From: a virus
Strand: one strand, 5' to 3'
IMG/VR virus record: IMGVR_UViG_3300042922_000585
Span: 1 to 38,735 of that record
DNA length: 38,735 nucleotides
Shown: one piece after another, positions 24,122 to 33,770 of the stretch
How the letters are laid out: every line of letters starts with the position of its first letter
How positions within the stretch are numbered: position 1 is the stretch's first letter
The notes under the pieces: model-generated
Database searches by the model: none
Seen by the model: only the letters and a program-made list of their open reading frames with translations
What the model was told of the DNA's origin: nothing
Translations under genes and position numbers: made by a program

Positions 24122-24360
24122 TGTAGTCAAATTTTTCTATTAAATTTCAATAGTTTTATTACTTTTGACTACAGCGACTACAGTTTTTCTTATATGCTTT
24201 AAAAATATATGGTTTATAGAAATTATAGGTATTTAGTAAGTCTATAAAGTCTATAATTTCAAACTATATAGAAAATATTGTAGTCATTGTAGTCAATTTT
24301 AAATATACGTTGAAATTTCAGTATCTTTTTTGACTACAATTTTTTAACATCTTGTAGTCA
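24122..24360. repeat. Iteron-like TGTAGTCA repeats, candidate replication origin
   Basis: Very AT-rich gene-free stretch of about 260 bases between the primase/helicase and VRR-NUC genes. It holds seven copies of TGTAGTCA(A): plus strand at 24122-24130, 24279-24286, 24288-24296 and 24353-24360, minus strand at 24165-24173, 24176-24182 (7 of 8) and 24330-24338. A tandem 9-base repeat AGTCTATAA lies at 24239-24256. Such iterons beside the initiator/primase gene are typical of a phage origin bound by an initiator or the VapE-type protein. Confidence 0.6.
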
Positions 24361-26748
24361 CTGCTTTTTGAAAAACCCCCTTTGATTTCCGTATAATTCT
24401 CCAAATCTTAAGGGATATTTCATCTGTTCCCACTCACCAGTTTTTAAAATTATTTCCCGGAACTCTCTACTGCGCTGTGAGTTAAAGTCCTTTTTATCAC
24501 CGTTAAATAACTCGCACCAGATCTCTAAGGGGCACACTTTATCTCTGTTGATAGTCCCTTCAGTTTTAATCCCAAAGTCATTACCCTGGTAGAAAGAACG
24601 CCTTGCCGACATATCGTAATTGTCCCAATCTTCAGGTAATAATTTTTCAAGGTACTTCTTTATGTCTCCGGCTAAAGGACTTTCTTCTAAGTGCCTATCT
24701 TGTTCCTCTTCAGCTAATACCTTAAGCCTTTCATCGTCAAAGAAGATTTTTTCACCCTTCTTAAATAGTTCAACGGCTTCCGCCCATATTAGATCTATTG
24801 TGTCCGCATCTAATTCCTGCCACATATCTTTAGTAGCTTTTTGCGGATTTACATCCACCGGCCAGAACCTTCTGTTTCCTGTCATATCCCTTAAGAATTC
24901 ATATTTGTTAGTAGTTCCAAAGAATATGCACTGCCTTTTATAGGTCTCAACATGATGGCCATAAGCTGCACGATAAGCATCTTCACTCTTAGCAGTAAAA
25001 TGCTTGATTGCTTCAATCTCCTGCTTACGCATTGCTGCAAGTTCGGCTATTTCTATAATCCAAAATCCTTGAATCTGTTCGTATGCTTCCTTACCTTGTA
25101 TTGTTGTCAATGTGTCTGAAAACCAGTCACGTCCAAGCCTTTTTATAATCTGACTTTTGCCACAGCCTTGTGGACCTACTAAGACGAGCATTTGGTCATA
25201 TTTTATCCCTGGTACAAATATTCTTGCTACAGCTGCAACGAGTGCTTTTCTTGTAACAGCTTTTACGTATTCAGTGTTATCAGCGCCGAGGTAATCTATA
25301 AATAAATTGTCTATCCTGGAAGCCCCGTCCCAGGTTAGGTTGTTTAAGTAATCCCTTACCGGATGGTATTTATTTTCATTAGCAACCAGAGTCCAGGCAT
25401 CTTCTATTATGCTTTTACCTTTTATGCCATAGCCTTTTTCAATATAATGCCTTAATCCGGCATCGTCTGCATCTGTCCAGTCTCTTTCCGTGTCATCTTT
25501 ATTCCAAGGAAGAGCCCCAAATATTTTATATTTTTTTGTGAATTCATTAAATCCTATTTGTTTCCTGAATACCTGGTCATATTCTAATATCATTTTTACA
25601 TTATCAATTGTCAGTGAATATTGCCCGTTCTTATTGGCTGCTAGGTTAAGAATCCAGTCCTCGTTATATGCCTCATCATCTCCTATTAATCCTGAGAAAT
25701 CGTCCTTTAAACCTTCCATTCTTTCATGGTGGATAGTAAGTTTCACCTTACTATCCTTAGAAGCAAACTCCTGCATGTGTACATACGAGGGTAGTTTTAC
25801 TGTCGGTGTTCCTTCAGCTGCTTCATCATCCAAGTCCGCAAACTTATGTATTCGGATTAAGTCGAACGCATTACACAGCTGCCCACTTATTGGATCCGTA
25901 GCATGGTTCGAGTAAATGAATTTTCCATCTTCATACACTACTGCTCCAGCTGCTGTACTTCCGGCTGTATATGTATATCTATCTTGCACTGAACATTTTG
26001 TATATGTGTCTGGGATAAAATTTTCTATCGCTTCATCAACCGTATAAGTCCTGCAGAATACTCCGACTATTCCGTTTTTAGTAGTAGGATCTTCCTGTTT
26101 TTTAAGCAGCTTGTCTCTTGTTTTGATAGTCCTGGATGATGTTGGCCAACTTGAAATATCCTTCCAATCGTCATATCTTGCAAGCACTTCATCAACATCC
26201 AGAAGTTTGTTGTCTTCATGGCCAAACATGTAATCACCGTCTATGCTTGTGCTTGGCCAATACATTAACCTGTGTGCTTGATAGGTCGTGTCATCAAACA
26301 TGTCAATGCCAATGTCTGCAGCAATACGTCTTGCCACTGCTTCGTATTCATCCGGATTGCATGGACGTGATAATGGAATTAATAGTCTTAATCTTGGTTT
26401 ATCCGGAGTGTGTTTATGTGTTGAGTATATGCACCAGGAGAAATTGAAAAACATTTCCATGCTGTCTATGAAATCACTCGTTGCATAATCCGCGTCAAGT
26501 GTAAGAAGAAATCTCTTATCAATTGTATCTGCCTTACGTCTTCCATTTTTAAGCTTGCCACCTACAAAACCGCCTATATCTTTTACAGCGTCTTGTCTCG
26601 ATTTATTCATGTTGATGTATTCACCCTGTGTTTCAGGTGTCCTGGTTGTAGTCTGCAGCCTTTGAACGAGTTCTTCCCATGTGATTTCGGTGTTCTTCCA
26701 AAACTTAGATGTCCTGCTTTGTCCTGTTGCAATTATTAATTTTTGCAA
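24358..26748 (-). CDS. VapE-type primase/helicase (AEP primase plus superfamily 3 helicase)
   Basis: Replication protein of 796 residues. The N-terminal archaeo-eukaryotic primase-like part has LTLDADYA (D85, D87), RLRLLIPLSRP (119-129) and the AHRLMYWP histidine (H159). The C-terminal VirE/VapE ATPase has Walker A GPQGCGKS (525-532), Walker B IIEIAEL (564-570), and sensor region FFGTTNKYEFLRD with GNRRFWPVDV. A C-terminal winged-helix-like end follows. Synthesises primers and unwinds DNA at the nearby iteron region. Its stop codon lies inside the last iteron. Confidence 0.93.
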   Translation of the reverse strand: MQKLIIATGQSRTSKFWKNTEITWEELVQRLQTTTRTPETQGEYINMNKSRQDAVKDIGGFVGGKLKNGRRKADTIDKRFLLTLDADYATSDFIDSMEMFFNFSWCIYSTHKHTPDKPRLRLLIPLSRPCNPDEYEAVARRIAADIGIDMFDDTTYQAHRLMYWPSTSIDGDYMFGHEDNKLLDVDEVLARYDDWKDISSWPTSSRTIKTRDKLLKKQEDPTTKNGIVGVFCRTYTVDEAIENFIPDTYTKCSVQDRYTYTAGSTAAGAVVYEDGKFIYSNHATDPISGQLCNAFDLIRIHKFADLDDEAAEGTPTVKLPSYVHMQEFASKDSKVKLTIHHERMEGLKDDFSGLIGDDEAYNEDWILNLAANKNGQYSLTIDNVKMILEYDQVFRKQIGFNEFTKKYKIFGALPWNKDDTERDWTDADDAGLRHYIEKGYGIKGKSIIEDAWTLVANENKYHPVRDYLNNLTWDGASRIDNLFIDYLGADNTEYVKAVTRKALVAAVARIFVPGIKYDQMLVLVGPQGCGKSQIIKRLGRDWFSDTLTTIQGKEAYEQIQGFWIIEIAELAAMRKQEIEAIKHFTAKSEDAYRAAYGHHVETYKRQCIFFGTTNKYEFLRDMTGNRRFWPVDVNPQKATKDMWQELDADTIDLIWAEAVELFKKGEKIFFDDERLKVLAEEEQDRHLEESPLAGDIKKYLEKLLPEDWDNYDMSARRSFYQGNDFGIKTEGTINRDKVCPLEIWCELFNGDKKDFNSQRSREFREIILKTGEWEQMKYPLRFGELYGNQRGFFKKQ

Positions 26749-26768
26749 TTTTCACCCTCCTTTCTGTT

Positions 26769-28715
26769 TTAATCTTTTTGATAGAAACTGCATTCGTAGG
26801 CATCCGCCCTAAGCGGTAATCCGGGAGCCCAGTCTATAGGTTCTCCCATTATTTTAGAAACTTCTTCCGAAGAGCTTACTCCAAAAGGCACATCTAGTAT
26901 TACCTCATCATGCACATGGAAATTAACTTCAAAACCTCTGTCTTCTAATCTCATAATGCTTTCAGCAAGGCAATCCCTTGCAAATGCTTGTACTATGTTT
27001 TCTACAAGCTTGCCGCCGAACGTTTCTACTCTCTCCCATTTCTTAGTTGTTTGGTTCATACCCATGTATGATACTGAGGGGCTTCCAAACTGATTAACAC
27101 CTATTTCGGGCTTTACATAAGCAAGTCTTCTACCCGACGGTAAACCTATAAATAATATTCCTGACTGTTTCATAAAGCTTATTCCTTTACCTGTAGTTGA
27201 AGGTTTATCTTTTATTGCATCCATGGCAGCTCTCTCAACAATCTTCCAGTAGGCGGTTATTTTTTTGTTTGATTCTCTCCACATATCTACAAGTGGTTTA
27301 AGCTCATCTTCTTCTAATCCCATTTTTATAGCTCCCATCGAGATTAAAGCCCCTACGCTGCCACCATACCCTAATGCTAATTCTGCTATTTTCCCTTTTT
27401 GCCTCAGAGGATCACCTTTCTTAATACTTTCCACAGGGACCTTAAACATCTGTGCAGCCGACGCTTCATAAATCTTTCCGTGAGTACTAAACACCTCAAG
27501 TCTCCAGTGTTCACCGGCGAGATACGCAATAACCCTTGCCTCAATTGCTGAGAAATCTGCAACGATGAATCTTCTTCCGGGTGACGGGATAAAAGCGGTC
27601 CTTATCAATTCTGACAGGGTCTGAGGAACATTGCCAAACAGCATTTCAAACAATTCATAATCTCCGTCTGCGACTAACTCTCTTGCATATTCCAAATCTC
27701 TTAAATGGTTCTGCGGCAGGTTCTGGACCTGCACTATCCTTCCTGCCCAGCGCCCGGTTCTGTTGGCTCCGTAAAATTGCAGCAGTCCTCTTATTCTATT
27801 ATCAGGGCAAACACTTCTTAACATCGCTTCATATTTTGATACGGAGGTCTTGGCCATGAGTGAGCGAAGTCTTAATACTTCTTTAACTCTTAAACTTGTC
27901 GCGCTACTGTATAGCTCTTTTAACTTTTCTTTGTTCAGACTTTGTATTTCTTCACCAGTCCCGTCCTGGATCCACTGCTTGAGTTGTGCAACAGAGTTAG
28001 GGTTTTCAAGTCCGGTAAGCTTTTGAGCCTTATTAAAACATTTATTGTTGAACTGTAAACTATACCCTATCGCATTTTGAGCAAAGTTAGTGTCTACTCC
28101 AACCCCTCTGTCGCAGATTCTTTGATCATATGACCATAGTCTTTGTTCGAAGCTGTGAAGCGGAAATCTTGATATTTTCCTTTTTATTTCTCTTTCTACT
28201 ACAACATCCTGGATGCAGTAGTCTTTAAATGTTTGCCATTTTTCAGGATCGTGTTCTGGTAAATTTCTTTCTCTCATTCCGTTAGCCTTTGTAGGTTTAC
28301 ATGGCTTTGAAAAAAAGTTTATAAGGGCCTTACCTCTGGCATCCTTTTGCTCTGCAAGTCCTAAAGCTTCAGCTACTCCGGCAAGATTCTGTGGCAATCC
28401 TAATTCAGCAGCTGCTACAGCTGAGCAAGCCCATGATTTTATATTTAAATCTAGATTGTAGAACTTTTGAATACAGGTTCTCTCAAAGTTTGCATTATAC
28501 GCTGTCTTTATTACCGATTCATTTTTTAAAGCAAGCAGCACATCACTAGGAAGAGATCCTCCGGACTCTACATCTATTAATTTTACTTCTTCGTCATCAA
28601 AAGCATAAGCAAACAGTAAGATTTTAAAATCAGGGGCATTTACATACCTGTATACCCCTGATTCAATTAAATCTACGCTGCTGTATGTCTCGATGTCTAT
28701 TGACAGCTCACGCAT
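26769..28715 (-). CDS. DNA polymerase, family A (phage type)
   Basis: Replicates phage DNA. 648 residues. 3'-5' exonuclease domain at 1-190 with exo I SIDIETYSS (D7, E9), exo II AYNANF (72-77) and exo III YCIQDV (166-171). Polymerase domain with ANRTGRWAG (317-325), motif A VADFSAIEAR (D387), finger helix GDPLRQKGKIAELALGYGG and motif C HVHDEV (D603, E604). All catalytic residues are intact. Eleven bases separate it from the single-strand-binding gene. Confidence 0.95.
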   Translation of the reverse strand: MRELSIDIETYSSVDLIESGVYRYVNAPDFKILLFAYAFDDEEVKLIDVESGGSLPSDVLLALKNESVIKTAYNANFERTCIQKFYNLDLNIKSWACSAVAAAELGLPQNLAGVAEALGLAEQKDARGKALINFFSKPCKPTKANGMRERNLPEHDPEKWQTFKDYCIQDVVVEREIKRKISRFPLHSFEQRLWSYDQRICDRGVGVDTNFAQNAIGYSLQFNNKCFNKAQKLTGLENPNSVAQLKQWIQDGTGEEIQSLNKEKLKELYSSATSLRVKEVLRLRSLMAKTSVSKYEAMLRSVCPDNRIRGLLQFYGANRTGRWAGRIVQVQNLPQNHLRDLEYARELVADGDYELFEMLFGNVPQTLSELIRTAFIPSPGRRFIVADFSAIEARVIAYLAGEHWRLEVFSTHGKIYEASAAQMFKVPVESIKKGDPLRQKGKIAELALGYGGSVGALISMGAIKMGLEEDELKPLVDMWRESNKKITAYWKIVERAAMDAIKDKPSTTGKGISFMKQSGILFIGLPSGRRLAYVKPEIGVNQFGSPSVSYMGMNQTTKKWERVETFGGKLVENIVQAFARDCLAESIMRLEDRGFEVNFHVHDEVILDVPFGVSSSEEVSKIMGEPIDWAPGLPLRADAYECSFYQKD

Positions 28716-28727
28716 ACAGCATCATCC

Positions 28728-29288
28728 CTATCCTAAGAAATCTTCGTCATCATCATCGTTAAACATTCCTGCAAAATCATCTTCAGCTCTTGATCTTCCG
28801 CCTAAAGATTCTCCATCCCTTGTTTTCATAAGGTTGTTTAGTCCGCAGGCAATACCTTTGTTACCGTTGTTGTTAAAAGCATAGAACGTTACGGAAGCAT
28901 GTCCATAACAACCGCTGTAAAATTCAGTACTGTCAATTATTGGCTGGCCATTTTTATAAACAATACCAGGCTTAGTATTGGCATTGGCATTTACAAAATA
29001 GTGTCCTGCATATGTCTCGTCATCTTCACGATCAACATCGCCATCTCTTAACGGTAACTTTAAGTTTCCTGGAACTTTACCACCAAATTTTGATACCCCT
29101 GCCTGCTTAGCAGCTTCAATAGCTTTGTTAATTGCGTTTAAAGTTCTTTTATCTGATTTAGGTATTAATAAACTTACTGAGTATTTCTCATCTCCGCCGT
29201 TAATACTTGCCGGTTCCCATACATGCGCGTATGAAAATCTTACCTCTCCTGTTATTACTTTTGTTGAATTTTCTTGTTGTTTTTGCAT
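28728..29288 (-). CDS. DUF2815 single-strand-binding-like protein
   Basis: 186 residues, OB-fold-like: GEVRFSYAHVWEPASINGGDEKYSVSLLIPK at 14-44 is the family signature. The strongly acidic tail ending FNDDDDEDFLG resembles the protein-docking tail of SSB. Coats single-stranded DNA during replication or recombination. Always near polA and DUF2800 genes in phages like this. Confidence 0.88.
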   Translation of the reverse strand: MQKQQENSTKVITGEVRFSYAHVWEPASINGGDEKYSVSLLIPKSDKRTLNAINKAIEAAKQAGVSKFGGKVPGNLKLPLRDGDVDREDDETYAGHYFVNANANTKPGIVYKNGQPIIDSTEFYSGCYGHASVTFYAFNNNGNKGIACGLNNLMKTRDGESLGGRSRAEDDFAGMFNDDDDEDFLG

Positions 29289-29303
29289 GTCTTTTCTCCT
29301 TCT

Positions 29304-30470
29304 CTATTCTGTTATATTTTTAAAATCATCTGCTGCATTGGCAGCTGTATTTAACTCAGGGCGCTTGTCTTCAACTGGTACAAGTGTTGGTTTGCCCTGA
29401 GGTTTAACAATCATTTCACCAATTAATTCATTGAAAGTCTTCTTGCTTAAGTACTTTTCAAGGTCGGTTATTCCTTTTAACTTTCTTGGCCAGATGTCAT
29501 CATCCTTATAGCCGGCTCCTATTAACTTAGCAGCAACCAGAGTATCATCAACTGAATACTGCCTATTGCTTCTGCCTTCAACAAGCTTGAATCCTGGATA
29601 TTTAGCTTCATGATTTACCGCTTGATCCAGAGCGTAATCCTTTACAAGCTTGGACCAATTTGCAAGTCTTTCAGATAAATCTATAATCTCAGCAATTTCT
29701 TCGGCTGATAGTTCAGCAGGTTTCTTAAAATCAAGTGCTGCTATTCGGCTTCTTTCGTCCGCGTAGGCTCTGCAGATGGCTCTTGCTTTACAAAATCCAT
29801 CATCACAATGCTTGCCAGCAACGCATTCATCAGAGCCGTTAAAAGCTTTATTTGCCTTCTCCTGAACACCAACCGCCCATTTGAGTAATTCCTCAATCGC
29901 TACAGTGTCGCTGTCTATGTTGTCAATCCTAGGCTGGAATATTGTCATAGTAACTTCTTGGATGTCATACATAAATTCATATTCATTGATTGCGCCCAGG
30001 GAGTAGAGCATAAGCTGAGGATTGGATGTTGCATAAACCGGGACGCCCTTGCCATATTTTAGGTCTATAATTTCCATAGTACCATCAGCGATAATTACTA
30101 CGTCTCCAGTCCCAAAGCCTTCCGGTACCCACTGAGAAAAATCGAGTCTTTGTTCTAACATAAGCACGGCATCCGGAGTTTTAGCTTTTGCTGCATTGAA
30201 TCTCTCAATTACGAAGTCCCTGTAATCGTCAGTGTAGCTTTCCATGTCTTCAGTTATTTCAAGGTCCTTTATGAGCTTATGATATTTAACTCTTGTAATC
30301 TCTTTCATGGCCAGCCTGAGCTTTGCTTCACCCAGGCTGTGCGCTGTTGTTCCTTCAGAGGCATACGCACTCTGTGAATCAGGTATATTTGATTCGAGTG
30401 ATACGGATCCGGGGCAGTTCATCCACTTCTTAGCCCCGGATGCACTTAATTTAGCGTGCATATCTGGCAT
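29304..30470 (-). CDS. DUF2800 protein, Cas4/RecB-like exonuclease with iron-sulfur cysteines
   Basis: 388 residues from ATG 30470, which has AGGAGG six bases upstream; the reading from 30542 overlaps the previous gene. PD-(D/E)xK core: H44, then GTGDVVIIADGTMEIIDLKYGKG (D123, D136, K138). C19 and the cluster C216, C222, C227, C233 match the four-cysteine iron-sulfur pattern of Cas4/AddB nucleases. Likely makes single-stranded ends for phage recombination with the adjacent single-strand binder. Confidence 0.88.
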   Translation of the reverse strand: MPDMHAKLSASGAKKWMNCPGSVSLESNIPDSQSAYASEGTTAHSLGEAKLRLAMKEITRVKYHKLIKDLEITEDMESYTDDYRDFVIERFNAAKAKTPDAVLMLEQRLDFSQWVPEGFGTGDVVIIADGTMEIIDLKYGKGVPVYATSNPQLMLYSLGAINEYEFMYDIQEVTMTIFQPRIDNIDSDTVAIEELLKWAVGVQEKANKAFNGSDECVAGKHCDDGFCKARAICRAYADERSRIAALDFKKPAELSAEEIAEIIDLSERLANWSKLVKDYALDQAVNHEAKYPGFKLVEGRSNRQYSVDDTLVAAKLIGAGYKDDDIWPRKLKGITDLEKYLSKKTFNELIGEMIVKPQGKPTLVPVEDKRPELNTAANAADDFKNITE

Positions 30471-30471
30471 A

Positions 30472-30852
30472 TTAAGCCTCCTGTATTGCCTGCATAGCGG
30501 CATTGTATTGAGAGGCGTCAAGATCAGTAACTTTAGAGACATTGAATAGAGTTAATATTCCTTTTGCTATCTCTTTACCTTTTGCCTTGGATAGGTCCCC
30601 CAACGCCTTTCTTACTTCTTCCAATGTGTATTTTGATTCTTCTTCAGCTACTGGGTCATCTAGTGTTTTTACTGTTGGCGCCTTTTCAGCTTCTGCGACC
30701 CGAGATTTATCATTAACCGGTGCTTGCTGAACAGCCTCTTTAATTGCATCTCCTACTCCTATTTTGTCTACTGAGCAACCTATAGCTATTGCTAAAGTCT
30801 CCAGTGCGTGTGCCAGTTCTGGTGCTTTGATTTCGATTGTTATTGTACTCAT
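30472..30852 (-). CDS. Hypothetical replication-module protein
   Basis: 126 residues. N-terminal helix, a disordered middle rich in Ala, Glu and Pro (50-75), and a C-terminal helical unit (YTLEEVRKALGDLSKAKGKEIAKGILTLF). The last part is common to proteins just upstream of DUF2800 genes. May assist the nuclease; not shown. Confidence 0.75.
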   Translation of the reverse strand: MSTITIEIKAPELAHALETLAIAIGCSVDKIGVGDAIKEAVQQAPVNDKSRVAEAEKAPTVKTLDDPVAEEESKYTLEEVRKALGDLSKAKGKEIAKGILTLFNVSKVTDLDASQYNAAMQAIQEA

Positions 30853-30865
30853 GTCATCTTCTCCT

Positions 30866-31042
30866 TTATATTTTTCTAGCCTTAAATGGCCTGGTTTTGA
30901 TTTCTTCGATTTTTCTTAGTGTTACAGTTCCTTGAACCCTTACAACGTCGAACGTGTTCTGGCATATACAAGTTACTTGCTTATGCCCTTTGATGTGAAA
31001 TACTCGTCCACATACAGGGCAGGGTACGAGTTTAGTACTCAA
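30866..31042 (-). CDS. Small zinc-ribbon protein
   Basis: 58 residues from TTG 31042, with AGGAGG five bases upstream. CPVCGRVFH and CICQ supply four cysteines for one zinc ribbon, then a basic C-terminus. Probably nucleic-acid binding. It fills what would otherwise be a gap in the early operon. Confidence 0.65.
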   Translation of the reverse strand: MSTKLVPCPVCGRVFHIKGHKQVTCICQNTFDVVRVQGTVTLRKIEEIKTRPFKARKI

Positions 31043-31103
31043 TTTATCCTCCTATTGAATAATCAAGATTTTGTGTTATAATGTTGATGGTTAGTTAATT
31101 TTT

Positions 31104-31529
31104 TTAAGAAGCCGTTTCCATTGCCGTGGGACGGTTTCTTTCTTTCCATGCTGGTAAACTATGATCACGTCTATAATCGCTTACCCTCTTTACATCCATG
31201 TATAAATTCTTAGCTATCTCGCTGTCTGATAAGCCCTGAAGATAATACCAGTTGAAATGTTCGTCCAAAGTTTCTTTTACGCTTTTACCTCCTCTTGCTT
31301 CTTGATTTTGTTTTCTTGTCATTTGCCTTTTTTCAATCTGATCAGCCGGTAAAATGTTTCTGCAAACTTCATTAGCTCCGTATTTACGGTTATACTCTGC
31401 GCAAGCCTCCTCTCTTCTTCTCGCTTCTGGTTCATCAGCCCAGGAAGAGCAATTTTTAGGTGTTTTTTCGTGTAGAATTTTGCATTTCTTTCCTAAATTG
31501 TAGAAACAAGTGACACAGGTTTTTTCCAA
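31104..31529 (-). CDS. Cys-rich protein with C-terminal helix-turn-helix
   Basis: 141 residues from TTG 31529 (AGGAGG eight bases upstream). The N-terminus has CVTCFYNLGKKC, then C27, a probable zinc knuckle. The C-terminus (LSDSEIAKNLYMDVKRVSDYRRDHSLP) reads as a helix-turn-helix. The start overlaps the end of the preceding small gene. Probably a DNA-binding regulator of early genes; role not known. Confidence 0.7.
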   Translation of the reverse strand: MEKTCVTCFYNLGKKCKILHEKTPKNCSSWADEPEARRREEACAEYNRKYGANEVCRNILPADQIEKRQMTRKQNQEARGGKSVKETLDEHFNWYYLQGLSDSEIAKNLYMDVKRVSDYRRDHSLPAWKERNRPTAMETAS

Positions 31530-31666
31530 TTTCTTTTCCTCCTTCCGAGAACAATTTTTTCATTATGATTAATTTTCCACTGACACCAGGGACATACGTA
31601 TGTACTTTGGCTATTATATTTACTCGTGTCCCATGATTCGCAGCAGATTGTACAAATTATCTTCAT
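31493..31666 (-). CDS. Small zinc-ribbon protein
   Basis: 57 residues. CTICCESW and CPWCQW give two CxxC pairs 17 residues apart. The ATG at 31666 overlaps the stop of the SANT-like gene (ATGA), and the gene ends inside the start of the next, 37 bases of overlap. Unusual Trp content near the zinc ligands. Function unknown. Confidence 0.6.
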   Translation of the reverse strand: MKIICTICCESWDTSKYNSQSTYVCPWCQWKINHNEKIVLGRRKRNWKKPVSLVSTI

Positions 31667-32822
31667 GCATTAACCCTCGCAGCCATAACAGCATACTTTC
31701 TTTTAAATTGTTTAATCCTCTGTTCTCTACAAGATTTACAAATCTTACTTTCATGCCTTTCAAAGAATGTTTTTCCACATCTGACACAATACTGGGGTCT
31801 TATTCTTACAAATTTTGTACAGCTATCACAGCATGTTTCATTCTCAGTACAATAATCATCCCATTTGATACATATATCCTTCTGCCAATAATCGTTGTAG
31901 TCATAATGAGTTTTTGCATAAGCCCTTATTAATCCAGCAAGTTTTGATAAATCTTCCTTTACCTGCTCTTTTTCTTCAATATTCATTAGAAGTCTTTGTT
32001 TGATAGTTCTTTCTGGTCGATTGTCTCCCCAGGATCCATTACTGATATAAGCACGAACCTTGTCAAGATTTTCAGTTAAATACATTTGGTACACCCTGCC
32101 CCGAATTGCTTTATCTGATTTACCTAATACTTCAGCCATTAAAGGGTAGCTTGTTCCTTGCTTAATTAACTCCTCTAACTGTTTAAATTCTTCCGGAGTC
32201 CACAAGTTGTGATTATCTGCCTTAATCGGTCTCTCACGGTACCTTAAGTCACATATGCGCCTTTGTATTGCTCCACTTGTCCGGTTCAATTTCTTAGATA
32301 AATCCAAGTATGAATATTTAAATTCTCTAAGTAATCTTAGTAGCTGCTTGTCTTCACTTTCGGTCCAAGGAATTGTCTTGTATGCAGTATTTGTCTTATA
32401 ATCGATTTTTCGTTGTTCCTTAACCCATTCAGGTTCAAGCCCAAGTATGTTTTCTTCCATCTTTGAAAAATCTATAAAACTTCTATTTTTCCCGGCCCAT
32501 TCCCAGAAATCTTCTAAATACACAACTTTAAAACTGTTATTGTCAACTCGCTTTGTCTTAATTGGAAAGTCCCTGTTCTCTATCCAGCTAATGTTCTTAT
32601 ACCCACTACCAGATTTTCCAAGGCCTAAAGCAATCTGCAGCTGATTCCAGGTAATGTATTCACCATTTTCTAAGAATGCTCCTAATCCAAGTCTATCCTT
32701 TCTCACTCTAATGGCATTCTCAGACCTGTTAAGATTCTTTGCTATTGTTTTAAGAGATACAACTCCCCAATTATCCTTTAGATACTCTGCTTCTTCCTTG
32801 GTCCAGTTTCGTGCTTTCCCAA
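31663..32822 (-). CDS. SANT/Myb-like DNA-binding protein with C-terminal zinc cysteines, frameshift near start
   Basis: About 386 residues if repaired. The conserved N-terminus (ARNWTKEEAEYLKDNWG, LKTIAKNLNRSENAIRVRK) is open from 32817 but has no start codon in its frame. TTG 32822, eight bases after GGAGG, is one frame away. Restoring one A in GGGAAAG (plus 32815-32817) joins them as MGKARNWT. GTG 32706 would drop the first helix-turn-helix. Two further Myb-like units follow (IPWTESEDKQLLRLLREF and LWTPEEFKQLEELI). The C-terminus has several CxxC pairs (CCDSC, YCVRC, CKSC). Probable regulator or replication accessory factor of clostridial phages. Confidence 0.8.
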
Positions 32823-32853
32823 CTTAACCACCTCCAGTCTGTGCAGCAGTCTT

Positions 32854-33069
32854 TCACTTCAAAGCATCGCTTCCTAAAGTGGCCGTCAGCACCTTTTTAA
32901 AGCTTTCCAATGCACTTATTACATTATCAACATCTGTTACCGCAAAACTGCTTACCTGGATAACTCCGTTACGGTCTGGTATCGATAGATAAACGGGTGT
33001 ACCTTTCATAAAAAGATTTTGGTAAACCTCAATTCTTTTATCAGCTGATTCACCTTTAACACACGCCAT
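32854..33069 (-). CDS. Small hypothetical early protein
   Basis: 71 residues, alpha/beta, no recognised motif; one base from the preceding gene stop. Consistent with the operon; function unknown. Confidence 0.6.
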   Translation of the reverse strand: MACVKGESADKRIEVYQNLFMKGTPVYLSIPDRNGVIQVSSFAVTDVDNVISALESFKKVLTATLGSDALK

Positions 33070-33070
33070 G

Positions 33071-33376
33071 CTATGCCTTCAACCCCTTATACAGTTGGTC
33101 AATCCTCTCATTGCAGCGCTCTATTTTTTTAAAAGCTTCAGCTCTTGCCTTTTGAACTTTATCGATCTCTTGCTGTATTTCATCTTTAGTTCTTCCCGAG
33201 GGTTGTACACCTCTTGACTTCATTTCTTTAACTTTTGGAATAGTGATTCCTAATCTGCTTCGTGTTGCGTGAACGTCCTTTACTTCTATTCCTATAGCTT
33301 CAGCTATTTCCTTATTAGATTTTTCTGCGAATGCTAGTTCGGTCAATTTGTTCTCTTGATCCTTAGTTAGTCTCAT
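33071..33376 (-). CDS. Helix-turn-helix protein with coiled-coil tail
   Basis: 101 residues. KLTELAFAEKSNKEIAEAIGIEVKDVHATRSRLGI (10-44) is a helix-turn-helix of the sigma/LuxR-like kind. Residues 60-98 form a basic coiled coil that likely dimerises. Start overlaps the previous gene by 14 bases. Possible early transcription regulator. Confidence 0.7.
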   Translation of the reverse strand: MRLTKDQENKLTELAFAEKSNKEIAEAIGIEVKDVHATRSRLGITIPKVKEMKSRGVQPSGRTKDEIQQEIDKVQKARAEAFKKIERCNERIDQLYKGLKA

Positions 33377-33770
33377 AAACTTCCTCCGTTAGATATTTAA
33401 AATTATTTTTAAGAGCTTTTTTCACTATTTCTAACTGCTCTTCATCCAGCCCAATGATATCCGGCTCACCATTCACGAATCCTTCTGTCATAATCAAGAT
33501 GTCGCCTACAATTGGTTCAAATCCTAAAGGTGTTGGCGTGTTATTGTAGAGTGCGGTACCAACTAAATTATGCTCTAATCCTATCAACCGCCCCTCTTCA
33601 TTAACTATCATGCAGAGACTACCTTTGTACGGAGTATCCAAGTTGTATAAGCCCCACGGCCTTACATGTTCGAAATGGCCTCCTACTAGTTGTCCCATCC
33701 CCTTCCATGTTGGCTCTGGTACCGTTACAACTTTAATCTCATTATCAGTTGTTATTTTGATTGCTTTCAT
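33363..33770 (-). CDS. DUF3846-like protein
   Basis: 135 residues from ATG 33770 (GGAGG six bases upstream). MKAIKITTDNEIKVVTVPEP followed by GGHFEHVRPWG, LCMIVNEEGRLIGLEHNLVGT and VGDILIMTEG matches the DUF3846 pattern of phage and plasmid proteins. Function unknown; overlaps the previous gene's end. Confidence 0.75.
   Translation of the reverse strand: MKAIKITTDNEIKVVTVPEPTWKGMGQLVGGHFEHVRPWGLYNLDTPYKGSLCMIVNEEGRLIGLEHNLVGTALYNNTPTPLGFEPIVGDILIMTEGFVNGEPDIIGLDEEQLEIVKKALKNNFKYLTEEVYETN

Noticed and set aside
26136-26447. Cys/His-rich plus-strand frame opposite the primase domain
   Set aside because: Apparent metal-site pattern arises by chance from the reverse of the VapE-type gene; no start signal.
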